A stretch of 64,000 nucleotides of DNA, from assembly GCA_016699575.1 (NCBI GenBank), contig CP064979.1:3286001-3350000 (forward strand). Reading direction: 5' to 3'. The notes under the pieces are model-generated. The model saw only the letters and a list, made by a program, of their open reading frames with translations. It did no database searches and had not been told where the DNA came from. This document shows positions 33,587-41,430 of this stretch, piece by piece. The number at the start of each line of letters is the position of its first letter. Position 1 is the first letter of the stretch. The position numbers and the translations under genes are program-made. This DNA is from Flavobacteriales bacterium (GTDB lineage Bacteria > Bacteroidota > Bacteroidia > Flavobacteriales_F > PHOS-HE28).

Positions 33587-34387
33587 CTACTCGTCTGGTT
33601 GGTCTTCATTTGTCCTGGCTCTTTGCCGGACGGCTTCAATGATCTCGGGATGCTTGAGCAGATAGGTGTGATCGCGCGCAAAGTGTTTGCGCATGGCCGA
33701 GCTGAGGTAGCGCTCCCATTCAGGTTGTTCACCCTTCAGAGCGGTTACAAGGGCCAAGGCGTAAGAGATGACCTGTTCCGGCAGGTAGCCAATGCGGCTG
33801 ATGCTCCACCCTTGATGCGTGCTGTCCTGCCACTGCGCGAACGAGACCGCGGAGTTCCCTTGGAAGATGCCGTAGCCATGAACGATCACGGTAAGGTCTG
33901 TTAGCAGTTCATGCTGAGGGTCATCCGGCTCAAGTCGGCGTTCCCCGAGGATCTTGATGTGCGCAACCTCGTGCGCCAACGTTGCGATGAGCTGGTGAAG
34001 GTTGAGCAGTTGTTTGCTGTCCACCACGATGCGGTACTGTTCGGGTGCAACCTCTTGATAAGTACCAGCAGCACCGTGTGATCGGCCCTTGCGGTCTGCG
34101 CTGGACATGCGGATGCCGGGGCTCACCTCCGCGCTTGCGTCGTCGTAGATGATGAGTTCGATGCGCTTCCTGTCCGTCAACAAGGTTGAGCAAACATGTT
34201 GAAGCACGAACTCGGCATCGCTTTCATCCTTCTTGAAGTCGTGCGGGAAGTACTTGGTGTTCGGCGTGAGGGTGGGCAGGCCAAGTAGGCGTTCATAGCC
34301 GAAGGCTTGCAGCAGCGCGGGGACGGCATCCTCCAACCACTCCTGGTCTTCAGGCGTCACGCTGGGTTTCGGGCGGCTCCAGAGCAT
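33587..34387 (-). CDS. Putative zinc metallopeptidase of unknown family
   Basis: 266 residues, no signal peptide. Centre carries HEVAHIKILG (residues about 137-146), an HExxH zinc site on a helix, followed by EHLLTDLTVI-like HELLTDLTVIVHGYGIF, where Glu or Asp could be the third ligand. This resembles small cytoplasmic gluzincin-like proteins found in defence or regulatory loci. An alternative is a non-catalytic ImmA-like fold. It is an isolated gene between repeats B and A. Confidence 0.6.
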   Translation of the reverse strand: MLWSRPKPSVTPEDQEWLEDAVPALLQAFGYERLLGLPTLTPNTKYFPHDFKKDESDAEFVLQHVCSTLLTDRKRIELIIYDDASAEVSPGIRMSSADRKGRSHGAAGTYQEVAPEQYRIVVDSKQLLNLHQLIATLAHEVAHIKILGERRLEPDDPQHELLTDLTVIVHGYGIFQGNSAVSFAQWQDSTHQGWSISRIGYLPEQVISYALALVTALKGEQPEWERYLSSAMRKHFARDHTYLLKHPEIIEAVRQRARTNEDQPDE

Positions 34388-34450
34388 TCCGCGCTCAAGA
34401 TCGCAGTTCGGCTGTACTGGTGCGACACCTCACCTCACGAGATACGATAC

Positions 34451-34525
34451 ACCCGCACCGGCTCGCGTCTCACGCCGCCGCTTGCCTTCGGCGAGTGGCC
34501 CTCGGTCTCTGGCCTCAGGCTTGCC
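34451..34525. repeat. Island repeat, copy B
   Basis: Contains gccgcttgccttcggcgag, a short hairpin (cgccg / cggcg), followed by tggccctcgg. 24 nt of its core match copy C with one difference. Ends at the hicA stop codon. Confidence 0.6.
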
Positions 34526-34810
34526 TTATTTGATAGCCAGCACGTAGCGTTCGCCAACGCGGCGCACCACCTTCCGGCCTTCCATGATGTCGTGGTAGTC
34601 CTCCCGGCCTAGTCCGAGCAATTTGAGCAAGTTGCGCGCGATACGCTCCGGCACGGGATCAATGTGCGATTGGATGATCACGGGGCGGAAGAGGTCGGAG
34701 CGTGTCCACTTCTCATGGCCACCTTTGGTGTGCATGTACTTGCACCCCGCCAATTCGAGGAATGCCTGGAATTCGCGCAGCGGTACGTTGCTCAGTTTGC
34801 GCGAGGACAT
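34526..34810 (-). CDS. hicA: HicA-type mRNA interferase toxin
   Basis: 94 residues. HicA dsRNA-binding-like fold with the catalytic histidine in HTKGGHEKWTR (family GSH/GGH motif), preceded by FLELAGCKYM and followed by IIQSHIDPVPERIARNLLKLLGL. A C-terminal extension (about 25 residues, GREDYHDIMEGRKVVRRVG) exceeds the common 60-80 residue length. Cleaves mRNA when not bound by HicB. Follows hicB by 2 nt on the minus strand, antitoxin first. Confidence 0.8.
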   Translation of the reverse strand: MSSRKLSNVPLREFQAFLELAGCKYMHTKGGHEKWTRSDLFRPVIIQSHIDPVPERIARNLLKLLGLGREDYHDIMEGRKVVRRVGERYVLAIK

Positions 34811-34812
34811 GG

Positions 34813-35193
34813 CTACAGCGCAAAAGCCACCTCGCGCTTCTCGCTGCGTACATCAAGCCGCCCGGCGATCTCACGATAGTCTTCGTTGTCTGCCAGCAGT
34901 TCGGCGTGCTCAGGCGCTCTGAGCCGCTTCTTCTTCTTGTTCATGGTCCATCCCAACCGCTCCAGTTCCTTGTAGATGGTGCCCTTGTTGTGCGTGTACT
35001 CCATGAACTCATCGAGCATGAGGTCCAACGAGGCCTTGGCTTGGCCCTCGGACTTGCCATAGCCGGTGATGTCCAAGGATGGTGCAAAGGCGTAGTGGAT
35101 GCCGTCATCTTCCCAGACGAACACCACCAAACCAACCACCACGCGATCGCCACCCTTGACCGCATAAGACCGAACTATCCGCTTTTTGCTCAT
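34813..35193 (-). CDS. hicB: HicB-type antitoxin
   Basis: 126 residues. Partial RNase H-like HicB domain: IHYAFAPSLDITGYGKSEGQAKASLDLMLDEF, then a helical tail. Neutralises HicA and probably represses its own promoter, though a clear DNA-binding domain is not obvious. ATG at 35193 is chosen because a TACATTGG promoter box lies 20 nt upstream, inside what would otherwise be coding sequence from 35226. Confidence 0.78.
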   Translation of the reverse strand: MSKKRIVRSYAVKGGDRVVVGLVVFVWEDDGIHYAFAPSLDITGYGKSEGQAKASLDLMLDEFMEYTHNKGTIYKELERLGWTMNKKKKRLRAPEHAELLADNEDYREIAGRLDVRSEKREVAFAL

Positions 35194-35238
35194 GACTTTC
35201 CCAGGATCATGCGCCCAATGTAGCATCGTTCCCTAGGC

Positions 35239-35308
35239 GCATCTGCTCGCCTCCCCGTCGCCGCTTGCTTTCGGCGAGTGGCCTTTCGTCCAGGGCCTTT
35301 GCCCGCCC
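35239..35308. repeat. Island repeat, copy C
   Basis: Same core as copy B (gtcgccgcttgctttcggcg then agtggcc), followed by cagggcctttgcc. Lies between the hicAB promoter and the beta-lactamase gene. Confidence 0.6.
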
Positions 35309-35406
35309 ATGAAACTGTACTGAAGTCGCATCAGCCGTTGAGCCGTCGCCACGGCGCCCATCGCGCCCATGGAAGCCCGGCCCACGCCTCCGACCCGAAC
35401 GGATCG

Positions 35407-35414
35407 GATATTCG
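35407..35414 (+). promoter_or_regulatory. -7 promoter box of the metallo-beta-lactamase gene
   Basis: gatattcg, 4 nt before the ATG at 35419. Confidence 0.45.
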
Positions 35415-35418
35415 CGCC

Positions 35419-36168
35419 ATGCGATCGATTGTACTGCTGGCCCTGCCATTGCTCCTTGTGCAATGCACAGCGCCGACGGAACCGGCCTTCGTGCCCAAGG
35501 AGGTCCGCCACAGCGCGGGGTTGGTGGTGGTGCAGGTCTCGCCGAATGCCTTCGTCCACACCAGCTACAAGCAGACGCAGGACTTCGGCAACGTGCCGTG
35601 CAACGGGCTGGTGGTGCGCAGCGGTGGCGAGGCGATCGTGTTCGACACGCCCACCAACGACAGCGTTGCGGCCGAGCTGATCGGCTACGTGCAGGACAGC
35701 CTGGGCTGCCGCATCAACGCAGTGATACCCACCCATTTCCACGACGACTGCCTCGGCGGGCTGAAGGCCTTCCACGCACACGGCATCCCTTCGTACGCCC
35801 ACCAACGCACCATCGCCCTGGCCGCGGCCGATAGCGTGGAGGTGCCCCAGCGCGGCTTCACCGAGCCGCTCACGCTGAAGGTCGGCACGGACCACATCAC
35901 CGCCACCTTCCACGGCGAAGGCCACACGAAGGACAACGTGGTGGGCTACTTCGCCAACGAGCAGGTGCTGTTCGGCGGCTGCCTGATCAAGGAGCTGGAC
36001 GCGAGCAAGGGCTACCTGGGCGATGCGAACGTGGCGGACTGGTCGCTCACGGTGGAAGCGGTGAAGAAGGCCTACCCCGACGTGAAGGTGGTGGTGCCCG
36101 GTCATGGGCAATACGGTGATGGCAAGCTGCTGGATTACACCATCGGGTTGTTCAGAGCGGCGCCGTAG
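35419..36168 (+). CDS. Subclass B1-like metallo-beta-lactamase
   Basis: 249 residues. Hydrophobic signal segment ending LLLVQC, possibly lipidated. Zinc ligands of subclass B1: HFHDD (His116, His118, Asp120 by standard numbering), GEGHTKDN (His196), GGCLIKE (Cys221) and VPGHGQYG (His263). The residue after Asp120 is Cys (HFHDDCLGG), where known B1 enzymes mostly have Arg, Ser or Asn, so activity may differ. Predicted to hydrolyse beta-lactam rings in the periplasm. It is in the accessory island but with GC content like the host, and no mobile gene is adjacent. Confidence 0.88.
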   Translation: MRSIVLLALPLLLVQCTAPTEPAFVPKEVRHSAGLVVVQVSPNAFVHTSYKQTQDFGNVPCNGLVVRSGGEAIVFDTPTNDSVAAELIGYVQDSLGCRINAVIPTHFHDDCLGGLKAFHAHGIPSYAHQRTIALAAADSVEVPQRGFTEPLTLKVGTDHITATFHGEGHTKDNVVGYFANEQVLFGGCLIKELDASKGYLGDANVADWSLTVEAVKKAYPDVKVVVPGHGQYGDGKLLDYTIGLFRAAP

Positions 36169-36290
36169 TGCTGAGCGCGGATGCCGAATGCCAGCGATCG
36201 TCACCACCCGTGCCACCTCGCTGTGTGGACCGTCTTGGACCATATTGGATGCGCTGTGTTGATCAGCCTGAGTGATGTAGTATTGACGAT

Positions 36291-36698
36291 GTGGAGAATA
36301 GCGGAGAAAAACCGAAAGTGCTGAACGACCACCGCCGTGAGGTGATGCGGTTTTGGGAGAAGCGCCGGTGGTGGTTCAATGCGTTTTTGGTTCCACCGAC
36401 CATCCTCGGTTATGTCCCGGGCGAGATCATTTCGGCCGGGGTCGGTGATCGACCCAACTTTGGATTGTTCGGGGTGCTTGTTGCGATCGGTATGGCGTGC
36501 GTTGCAGCCAACGCATGCTATTCGGTGGTCTACATTCCTGAGTTCGCGTTGATGGGCCGGAGGACATACCACTACTTCGCTCGCAACAGGGATCTGTTGT
36601 TCGTCGTTGGTGTTTCTTTCGGTGTGGTACTTGCCTATCAGATAGCGCGAGAGATATACTGGTTGCAGTACGATCCGAACTTGTTTGACTTTACCTAG
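36291..36698 (+). CDS. Small membrane protein of unknown function
   Basis: 135 residues with a GTG start. A charged N-terminus (HRREVMRFWEKRRWW), then three likely membrane helices (about 30-50, 60-80, 100-120). No recognised motif. The upstream 120 nt show no promoter box of the usual form. Confidence 0.5.
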   Translation: MENSGEKPKVLNDHRREVMRFWEKRRWWFNAFLVPPTILGYVPGEIISAGVGDRPNFGLFGVLVAIGMACVAANACYSVVYIPEFALMGRRTYHYFARNRDLLFVVGVSFGVVLAYQIAREIYWLQYDPNLFDFT

Positions 36699-36700
36699 CC

Positions 36701-36760
36701 CGCACCCGCTCGCGTTTTCGCCGCGTTGGTCTTCAGCGCAAGGCCCTCGGACCAAGACTT
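36701..36760. repeat. Island repeat, copy D
   Basis: Begins right after the stop codon of the membrane-protein gene: cccgcacccgctcgcg, then gccgcgttggtcttcagcgc and aaggccctcggacc. Diverged relative of copies B and C. Confidence 0.45.
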
Positions 36761-36796
36761 GTGTCCCACACCTCCAGCACATGCTAGCTTGAACCC

Positions 36797-37456
36797 GTGT
36801 TCGGCTTCCTCTCCAATGCCCTTCTAGGTGTTGCCCTGCTGGCGATTTCCGTGCTGCGCGCCCAGCCGCCAACGGAGCCCGGTCCCTTCCGCGCGCCGGA
36901 GCTGGTGGAACTGGTGATCCTGGACCCCACCATCAAGCTCGACATCCGCTACGCCATGAAGAACAACTTCTTGGGCAGGCCGGTGTACAAGCAGGCGCGC
37001 GCCTTCCTGCAACGTCCCGCCGCCGAGGCGCTGGTGCGCGTGCACCAAGCGTTGCGCGCGCAGGGCTACGGCCTTATGGTCTTCGACGGTTACCGACCGT
37101 GGAGCGTGACGAAGGTCTTTTGGGACAACACGCCCAAGGCCAAGAAGGACTACGTGGCCGACCCCGCAAAAGGCTCGCGCCACAACCGCGGCTGCGCCGT
37201 GGACCTCACGCTATACGACCTCCAGACCGGCAAGGCCGTGCTGATGCCCAGCGAGTACGACGAGATGACCGAGCGCTCGCACCCCGTCTATGCCTGCGCA
37301 ACACCGGAGGCAACGCGCCTCCGCGACCTGCTCATTGCCGCCATGAACAAGGAAGGCTTCACTGTCTTCCAGACCGAGTGGTGGCACTTCGACCACCGCG
37401 ACTGGAAGGAGTACGCGATACTGGATGTGGAGTTCGGGAGGATAGGAGGGAAGTGA
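36797..37456 (+). CDS. D-alanyl-D-alanine dipeptidase (VanX/DdpX family)
   Basis: 219 residues from a GTG start. Signal-like N-terminus (LLGVALLAISVLRA). Zinc peptidase family M15D motifs: SRHNRGCAVDLTL (SxHxxGxAxD) and the catalytic ExxWH as EWWHFDH. Cleaves D-Ala-D-Ala dipeptide, here probably for periplasmic recycling of wall material and not for vancomycin resistance, since no van genes are present. The last 131 nt recur at 39126-39256. Confidence 0.9.
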   Translation: MFGFLSNALLGVALLAISVLRAQPPTEPGPFRAPELVELVILDPTIKLDIRYAMKNNFLGRPVYKQARAFLQRPAAEALVRVHQALRAQGYGLMVFDGYRPWSVTKVFWDNTPKAKKDYVADPAKGSRHNRGCAVDLTLYDLQTGKAVLMPSEYDEMTERSHPVYACATPEATRLRDLLIAAMNKEGFTVFQTEWWHFDHRDWKEYAILDVEFGRIGGK

Positions 37457-37494
37457 GCCAGCATTTGGGTAGAAGACCTTACGCTTCGGCGACC

Positions 37495-39051
37495 TCACTC
37501 TTTCACCAGCCGTACGCTGAAGGGGCCGTAGGGGGAAGAACCCCGCAACACATATGGTCCGGCGGGCAGAGCCCCCAGCTCAACGATGGAACCGGACCCT
37601 TGCAGTCGCCCAGCGAGCACAACCGATCCCAAGGTGTTGATGACAGCATAGTCGGAGTTCGCACTCAAGTCCCCAACTATAATCATCTGGCCTTGCGTAG
37701 GATTGGGAACAACTGAAGGTTTAGATACCGCATGCGTGGAAGGTTCTCCGGTAATGAGGTCCTCTTCACCAAGTTCCACGAGCCACACATCACGAACGCC
37801 GATGAAATCCTGGACGTCGCCATCAGCGGATTGCACGTAGCCTGTCATCATGAAGTGGCCGTTAGGAAGAGCGACCACGGAACTGCCGCCATCCCAGTCG
37901 CTTCCGCCCATCGCTTTCTGCCACAAGAGGTTGCCGGAGGCATCCAATCGCACAACCCATGCATCGGACCAACCATGATTGCCGGTCACGTCACCATCGA
38001 TGGAGCGCGTGTTCCCCGTGAAGATGAAACCGCCGTCATCGAGCTGATCGATATCCACCGGGGTGTCGAACAGCGAGCCGCCGAAACAGCGTTGCCATTG
38101 AAGGTCGGCCATCGAATCCACTTTCACGACCCAGGCGTCCTCGTTGCCGTGCAGGCCGCTTACGTCCCCATCGTTCGAGGAGGTCCGGGCGGCGATCACG
38201 CACCCCCCGTCCAACGTCAGGGCCAGGTCGAAAGGCGTTTCGGACCAACTACCCCCGAACGACTTTTCCCATTGGATCATCCCCGAGTTGTCCAGCGCCA
38301 CCAGCCAAACATCGTTGCCGCCGGCGTTCATGGCCACGTCGCCATCGGCGGACAACGTTGAGGCCGTGAAGAGATACCCGCCGTTCTTCGTTGAGGTAAT
38401 GGACCAGCCCACTTCGGCGAGACTTCCGCCGTAGCAATGCTGCCACTGAGGTGCGCCCGTGCTGTCCAGTTTTACCACCCAGGCGTCATCCGCACCGTGG
38501 TTGCCGCTTACGTCGCCGTCGTTGGAATCCGTCCGGCCGATGAGAATGCATCCACCATCCGCCGTGCCTTCAACACACCTGAAGAGATCGTTGCCCGTTC
38601 CGCCGAGGTTGACGCTCCACAACACGTTACCGCTGGTGTCCAGTTTTATCACGGCAGCCTGGTTGTATAGCACGGGATAAGGTGTTATGAACCCGGCAAG
38701 GAAGTAACCGCCGTCAGCGGCCTGCGCCAAGTCATAGGCATCATCCCAACTGATACCGCCCAGGGTTTGCTGCCACTGTAGGGTCCCAGCGCTGTCGATC
38801 TTGAAGATCCACATGTCGTGATCGCCGTTCTGGCCCGAAACGTCGCCATCGACAGATGTTGTGAACCCGGAAACGACAAACCCGTTGTCTGCTGTTCGCA
38901 CAATGTCCCGCCCGATCTCATCGTGGGAGCCACCATAGGTCCCTTGCCAGGCAATGGATGGTGCGACTTGGCAGTAAATGGTCCTGTGCACCGCAAGTAT
39001 TGAGCACCCCAGGACCAACACCCGGAGCATCGGACCAGATAAGCTGCGCAT
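37495..39051 (-). CDS. T9SS-secreted repeat protein (GGS ... DGDVSG repeats)
   Basis: 518 residues. Signal peptide in the first 30 residues. Six to seven repeats of about 60-65 residues with the pattern WQxxxGGSxxD ... TxDGGxxxxGxTxSxDGDVSGxHGxxDxWVVKLD, which likely fold as a beta-propeller with repeated acidic loops suited to calcium binding. C-terminal type A sorting domain (VVPNPTQGQMIIVG ... LPAGPYVLRG). ATG at 39051 lies 3 nt after a TACATTGC box. It stands tail to tail with the dipeptidase gene and is bracketed by the dipeptidase 3' end and its copy. Confidence 0.85.
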   Translation of the reverse strand: MRSLSGPMLRVLVLGCSILAVHRTIYCQVAPSIAWQGTYGGSHDEIGRDIVRTADNGFVVSGFTTSVDGDVSGQNGDHDMWIFKIDSAGTLQWQQTLGGISWDDAYDLAQAADGGYFLAGFITPYPVLYNQAAVIKLDTSGNVLWSVNLGGTGNDLFRCVEGTADGGCILIGRTDSNDGDVSGNHGADDAWVVKLDSTGAPQWQHCYGGSLAEVGWSITSTKNGGYLFTASTLSADGDVAMNAGGNDVWLVALDNSGMIQWEKSFGGSWSETPFDLALTLDGGCVIAARTSSNDGDVSGLHGNEDAWVVKVDSMADLQWQRCFGGSLFDTPVDIDQLDDGGFIFTGNTRSIDGDVTGNHGWSDAWVVRLDASGNLLWQKAMGGSDWDGGSSVVALPNGHFMMTGYVQSADGDVQDFIGVRDVWLVELGEEDLITGEPSTHAVSKPSVVPNPTQGQMIIVGDLSANSDYAVINTLGSVVLAGRLQGSGSIVELGALPAGPYVLRGSSPYGPFSVRLVKE

Positions 39052-39054
39052 GGC

Positions 39055-39062
39055 GCAATGTA
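39055..39062 (-). promoter_or_regulatory. -7 promoter box of the T9SS repeat gene
   Basis: On the minus strand TACATTGC, 3 nt before the ATG at 39051. Confidence 0.5.
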
Positions 39063-39125
39063 CTTTCCAAGGAGGTATCGACAGATCAAGGTGGACAGCT
39101 TGTTTTCCTCTTGCGCCATGCACCC

Positions 39126-39259
39126 GCCACTTGCTCACTGCGGCCATGCACAAGGAAGGCTTCACCGTCTTCCAGACCGAGTGGTGGCACTTCGACCACC
39201 GCGACTGGAAGGAGTACGCGATACTGGATGTGGAGTTCGGGAGGATAGGGGGGAAGTAG
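39126..39259 (+). pseudogene. Duplicated 3' end of the D-Ala-D-Ala dipeptidase gene
   Basis: 131 coding nt aligned without gaps to 37323-37453, with seven differences (about 95% identity), then TAG where the original has TGA. It keeps the catalytic EWWHFDH but has no zinc SxHxxGxAxD part, so it is not functional. Similarity ends at the stop codon. It closes the interval holding the T9SS gene. Confidence 0.9.
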
Positions 39260-39304
39260 CTGGTTCGCCAGCTCGTGTAGGCAACTCCGTTCGGGTACCG
39301 CGTC

Positions 39305-39312
39305 TATCTTCG
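39305..39312 (+). promoter_or_regulatory. -7 promoter box of secreted paralog 1
   Basis: tatcttcg, 11 nt before the ATG at 39324. Confidence 0.45.
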
Positions 39313-39323
39313 ACACAGCCGCC

Positions 39324-40589
39324 ATGCGAACCCTCATTTTTTCCGTTCTGTTCATTTCCATGGCCTTGCCATCGAACGCCCAGAATTTTTTCTGGGACTT
39401 CGAGGGTCCGAACGGACTGGACGGATGGCACAACCATGACGGCACGCCCTTGCAGACAGTGCCGGGCGCTGCCAGTAACACGAGCTTGCGCGTGCAGACC
39501 AGGCCGCCTGTGGGCCTTTTGGATTCCAGTGCGTTCATCTACCACTTAGTGCCCTACGACCCGAATGTGTTCTATCATGTGACCCTCTGGCAAGAGACCC
39601 CAAGCCCGAGCGTCTTGGTACGGGCGTTCCTTGGATGGATCGACACGCTTGCGCCTCCTCCCAATGTGATTTTTGGATCGAGCCTGTCAGGGGATGGAAC
39701 AACTTCGTGGGCTCCGATGGAGCATTTTCAGGAGAATTCGATCCCGGGTTCCGGCGCATTCTGCATTTGCCTATCTGCGTCATCACCCTCATTCGGCGAG
39801 ATCTTCTTTGACAATATCTCCATCGAGATGGTACCGCAATCGTCCGTGATGATGCGGACCCCGTTGCTCTTCTTGGGCGGGGCGATCGTCGGTAGCAGTA
39901 TGACAACCCATCTCAGCGACCAGGGCCTGGTATCACTCAATGAGCCTTACACGGCTTTGGGTTACCCACAGATCGGTGGTGGAGGAGGAGAGTGGTGCAC
40001 CCCCATGGTATTGGATCCGGGCTCATTGAACCAAGGTGTGGATTGGGTCCGTGTGGAATTGCGATCCGTTGCCGATCCGTCGGTCGTTTTGGCCGCAAGA
40101 CACCTCGTGCTCACCGAGGTGGGCACCACATGCGATTACAACGGACAGGGGATGATGTCCTGGAATGTGCCGGCCGGCACGTACCATGTGGCTGTGCGTC
40201 ATCGTAACCACTTGGCCGCGATGACTGCCACGGCAATAGCACTGGGGCACTATTATCCTACCTCAACACTCGATTTCAGGTCCACTGGTTTCATGACATG
40301 GGGCCTCAATGCGCGTGCAACGAGTGGAGCTTACATGGTCCTCTGGCCAGGAAACACGAACGGCGATGGCGTCGTGAAATACACTGGGGCAGGCAACGAC
40401 CGCGATCCGATCTTGCAGGCCATTGGAGGTGCAGTACCGACGAACACGGTTGTCGGAGTTTACAACCTGAATGACGTGAACATGGACGGTTCCATCAAGT
40501 ACACCGGTCCCGATAACGACAGGGATCCGATCCTGCAAACCGTTGGCGGGACAGTGCCGACATCGATCCGCGCACAGCAATTGCCCTAA
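39324..40589 (+). CDS. Secreted protein with KYTG/NDRDPIL C-terminal module (paralog 1)
   Basis: 421 residues. Signal peptide ends at SNA. The mature part begins with a carbohydrate-binding-like beta-sandwich (FFWDFEGPNGLDGW). The middle region shares GVDWVRVELRSVADPSVV with paralog 2 at 42793. The C-terminus has two tandem copies of a motif of the form DxNxDGxxKYTGxxNDRDPILQxIGGxVPT and ends QQLP. Acidic spacing looks like a calcium-binding EF-hand or dockerin loop. I infer cell-surface location; the C-terminal module may be a sorting or anchoring signal. No classical type A sorting domain. Confidence 0.75.
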   Translation: MRTLIFSVLFISMALPSNAQNFFWDFEGPNGLDGWHNHDGTPLQTVPGAASNTSLRVQTRPPVGLLDSSAFIYHLVPYDPNVFYHVTLWQETPSPSVLVRAFLGWIDTLAPPPNVIFGSSLSGDGTTSWAPMEHFQENSIPGSGAFCICLSASSPSFGEIFFDNISIEMVPQSSVMMRTPLLFLGGAIVGSSMTTHLSDQGLVSLNEPYTALGYPQIGGGGGEWCTPMVLDPGSLNQGVDWVRVELRSVADPSVVLAARHLVLTEVGTTCDYNGQGMMSWNVPAGTYHVAVRHRNHLAAMTATAIALGHYYPTSTLDFRSTGFMTWGLNARATSGAYMVLWPGNTNGDGVVKYTGAGNDRDPILQAIGGAVPTNTVVGVYNLNDVNMDGSIKYTGPDNDRDPILQTVGGTVPTSIRAQQLP

Positions 40590-40637
40590 GGGCATAAGCC
40601 GGACCTTGGTCGAGGGGATCATCTGATCGATTGGAGC

Positions 40638-40832
40638 CTATCCCACCACGCACACCACCATCAACGCTGCGCCGAACACCCACGTAGCCGATCCCAACAA
40701 ACCAGCACTGCGCGGCGCACCCACAAGTCGATAACCAGCAGCGAAGCCCGGCGCCCAAAGGCCTTTGGTGTTCTGGGCAACAACAGTGAGCACAAGCAGT
40801 GTGCTGATGAGGAGCGTAATGGCGGTGAACAT
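40638..40832 (-). CDS. secG: Preprotein translocase subunit SecG
   Basis: 64 residues, shorter than most. Two membrane helices (FTAITLLISTLLVLTVVAQ and about residues 46-64), with the SecG signature VVAQNTKG and the LLGSATWVFGAAL second helix. Part of the SecYEG channel. The glycine/phenylalanine-rich loop normally after KG is replaced by LWAPGFAAGYRLVG. Isolated gene on the minus strand. Confidence 0.8.
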   Translation of the reverse strand: MFTAITLLISTLLVLTVVAQNTKGLWAPGFAAGYRLVGAPRSAGLLGSATWVFGAALMVVCVVG

Positions 40833-40925
40833 GCGGGTTGGTTTTCCGGCGTGGCATCCGCAACCGTGCCAGTCGGCGCACAATGTCATCCTGTCCTTTG
40901 GTGCGAAGTAGTTTGGCGGCTCCTC

Positions 40926-41351
40926 ATGCCCATCCCCCTCATCGTCGCCCTTGTCATCTACTTCCTCTGCGCGTACGGTGCACGCCGGATGACCGAGCGC
41001 GCGCAAGGCAACTTGCCCGATGAGCAGAAAGTGCTGTTGATGGATGCCTTCCGCGGCATGCGCACCAACGGCCTGGCCGTGGCGATGTTGATGCTGGCCG
41101 TCGTGATCGGGTTGCCGTTCTTGCTGCCGGATTCGCCGCGACTGGTCTTCAGTGTCGCCGGCATCCTGATGACCGCAGTGATGGTGGTGCGGCAGACGCA
41201 GGTGCGCAACAAGCTGCACGCGCTGAACATCGACGAAGCCTACGTGCGCGCTGTAGGCCGGGCGCAACTGCTCACGGGCATGGGCCTGGCCGTGGTGGTG
41301 GCCATGTTCGTCTGGACCTTCTCCTTCGGGGACTTCGCAGCCGCGCATTAG
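40926..41351 (+). CDS. Four-helix membrane protein of unknown function
   Basis: 141 residues. Helices at about residues 3-20, 50-70, 72-92 and 115-137, with a basic cytoplasmic loop after the first. Contains DEQKVLLMDAFRGMRTNG and QTQVRNKLHALNIDEAYVRAVG. No known family recognised. ATG at 40926 preferred over in-frame 40851 because it starts the first helix. Confidence 0.6.
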   Translation: MPIPLIVALVIYFLCAYGARRMTERAQGNLPDEQKVLLMDAFRGMRTNGLAVAMLMLAVVIGLPFLLPDSPRLVFSVAGILMTAVMVVRQTQVRNKLHALNIDEAYVRAVGRAQLLTGMGLAVVVAMFVWTFSFGDFAAAH

Positions 41352-41380
41352 TGCCGTGTCGGCGCCCGGTGCGCACCGGG

Positions 41381-41388
41381 TACCTTTG
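41381..41388 (+). promoter_or_regulatory. -7 promoter box of the second desaturase
   Basis: tacctttg, a perfect TAnnTTTG, 42 nt before the ATG at 41431. Confidence 0.55.
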
Positions 41389-41430
41389 GCGCCTCCGCGT
41401 ACGGACCGCCGTAGCCGGGCACTCACCCAC

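Noticed and set aside
33133..36760. Integron cassette array with attC sites
   Set aside because: The repeats lack the GTTRRRY core and its inverse, gene orientation is mixed, and no integrase is seen.
36797..37456. Vancomycin-resistance vanX
   Set aside because: No vanA/vanH or regulatory genes are present and the host is Gram-negative; a wall-recycling dipeptidase is more likely.
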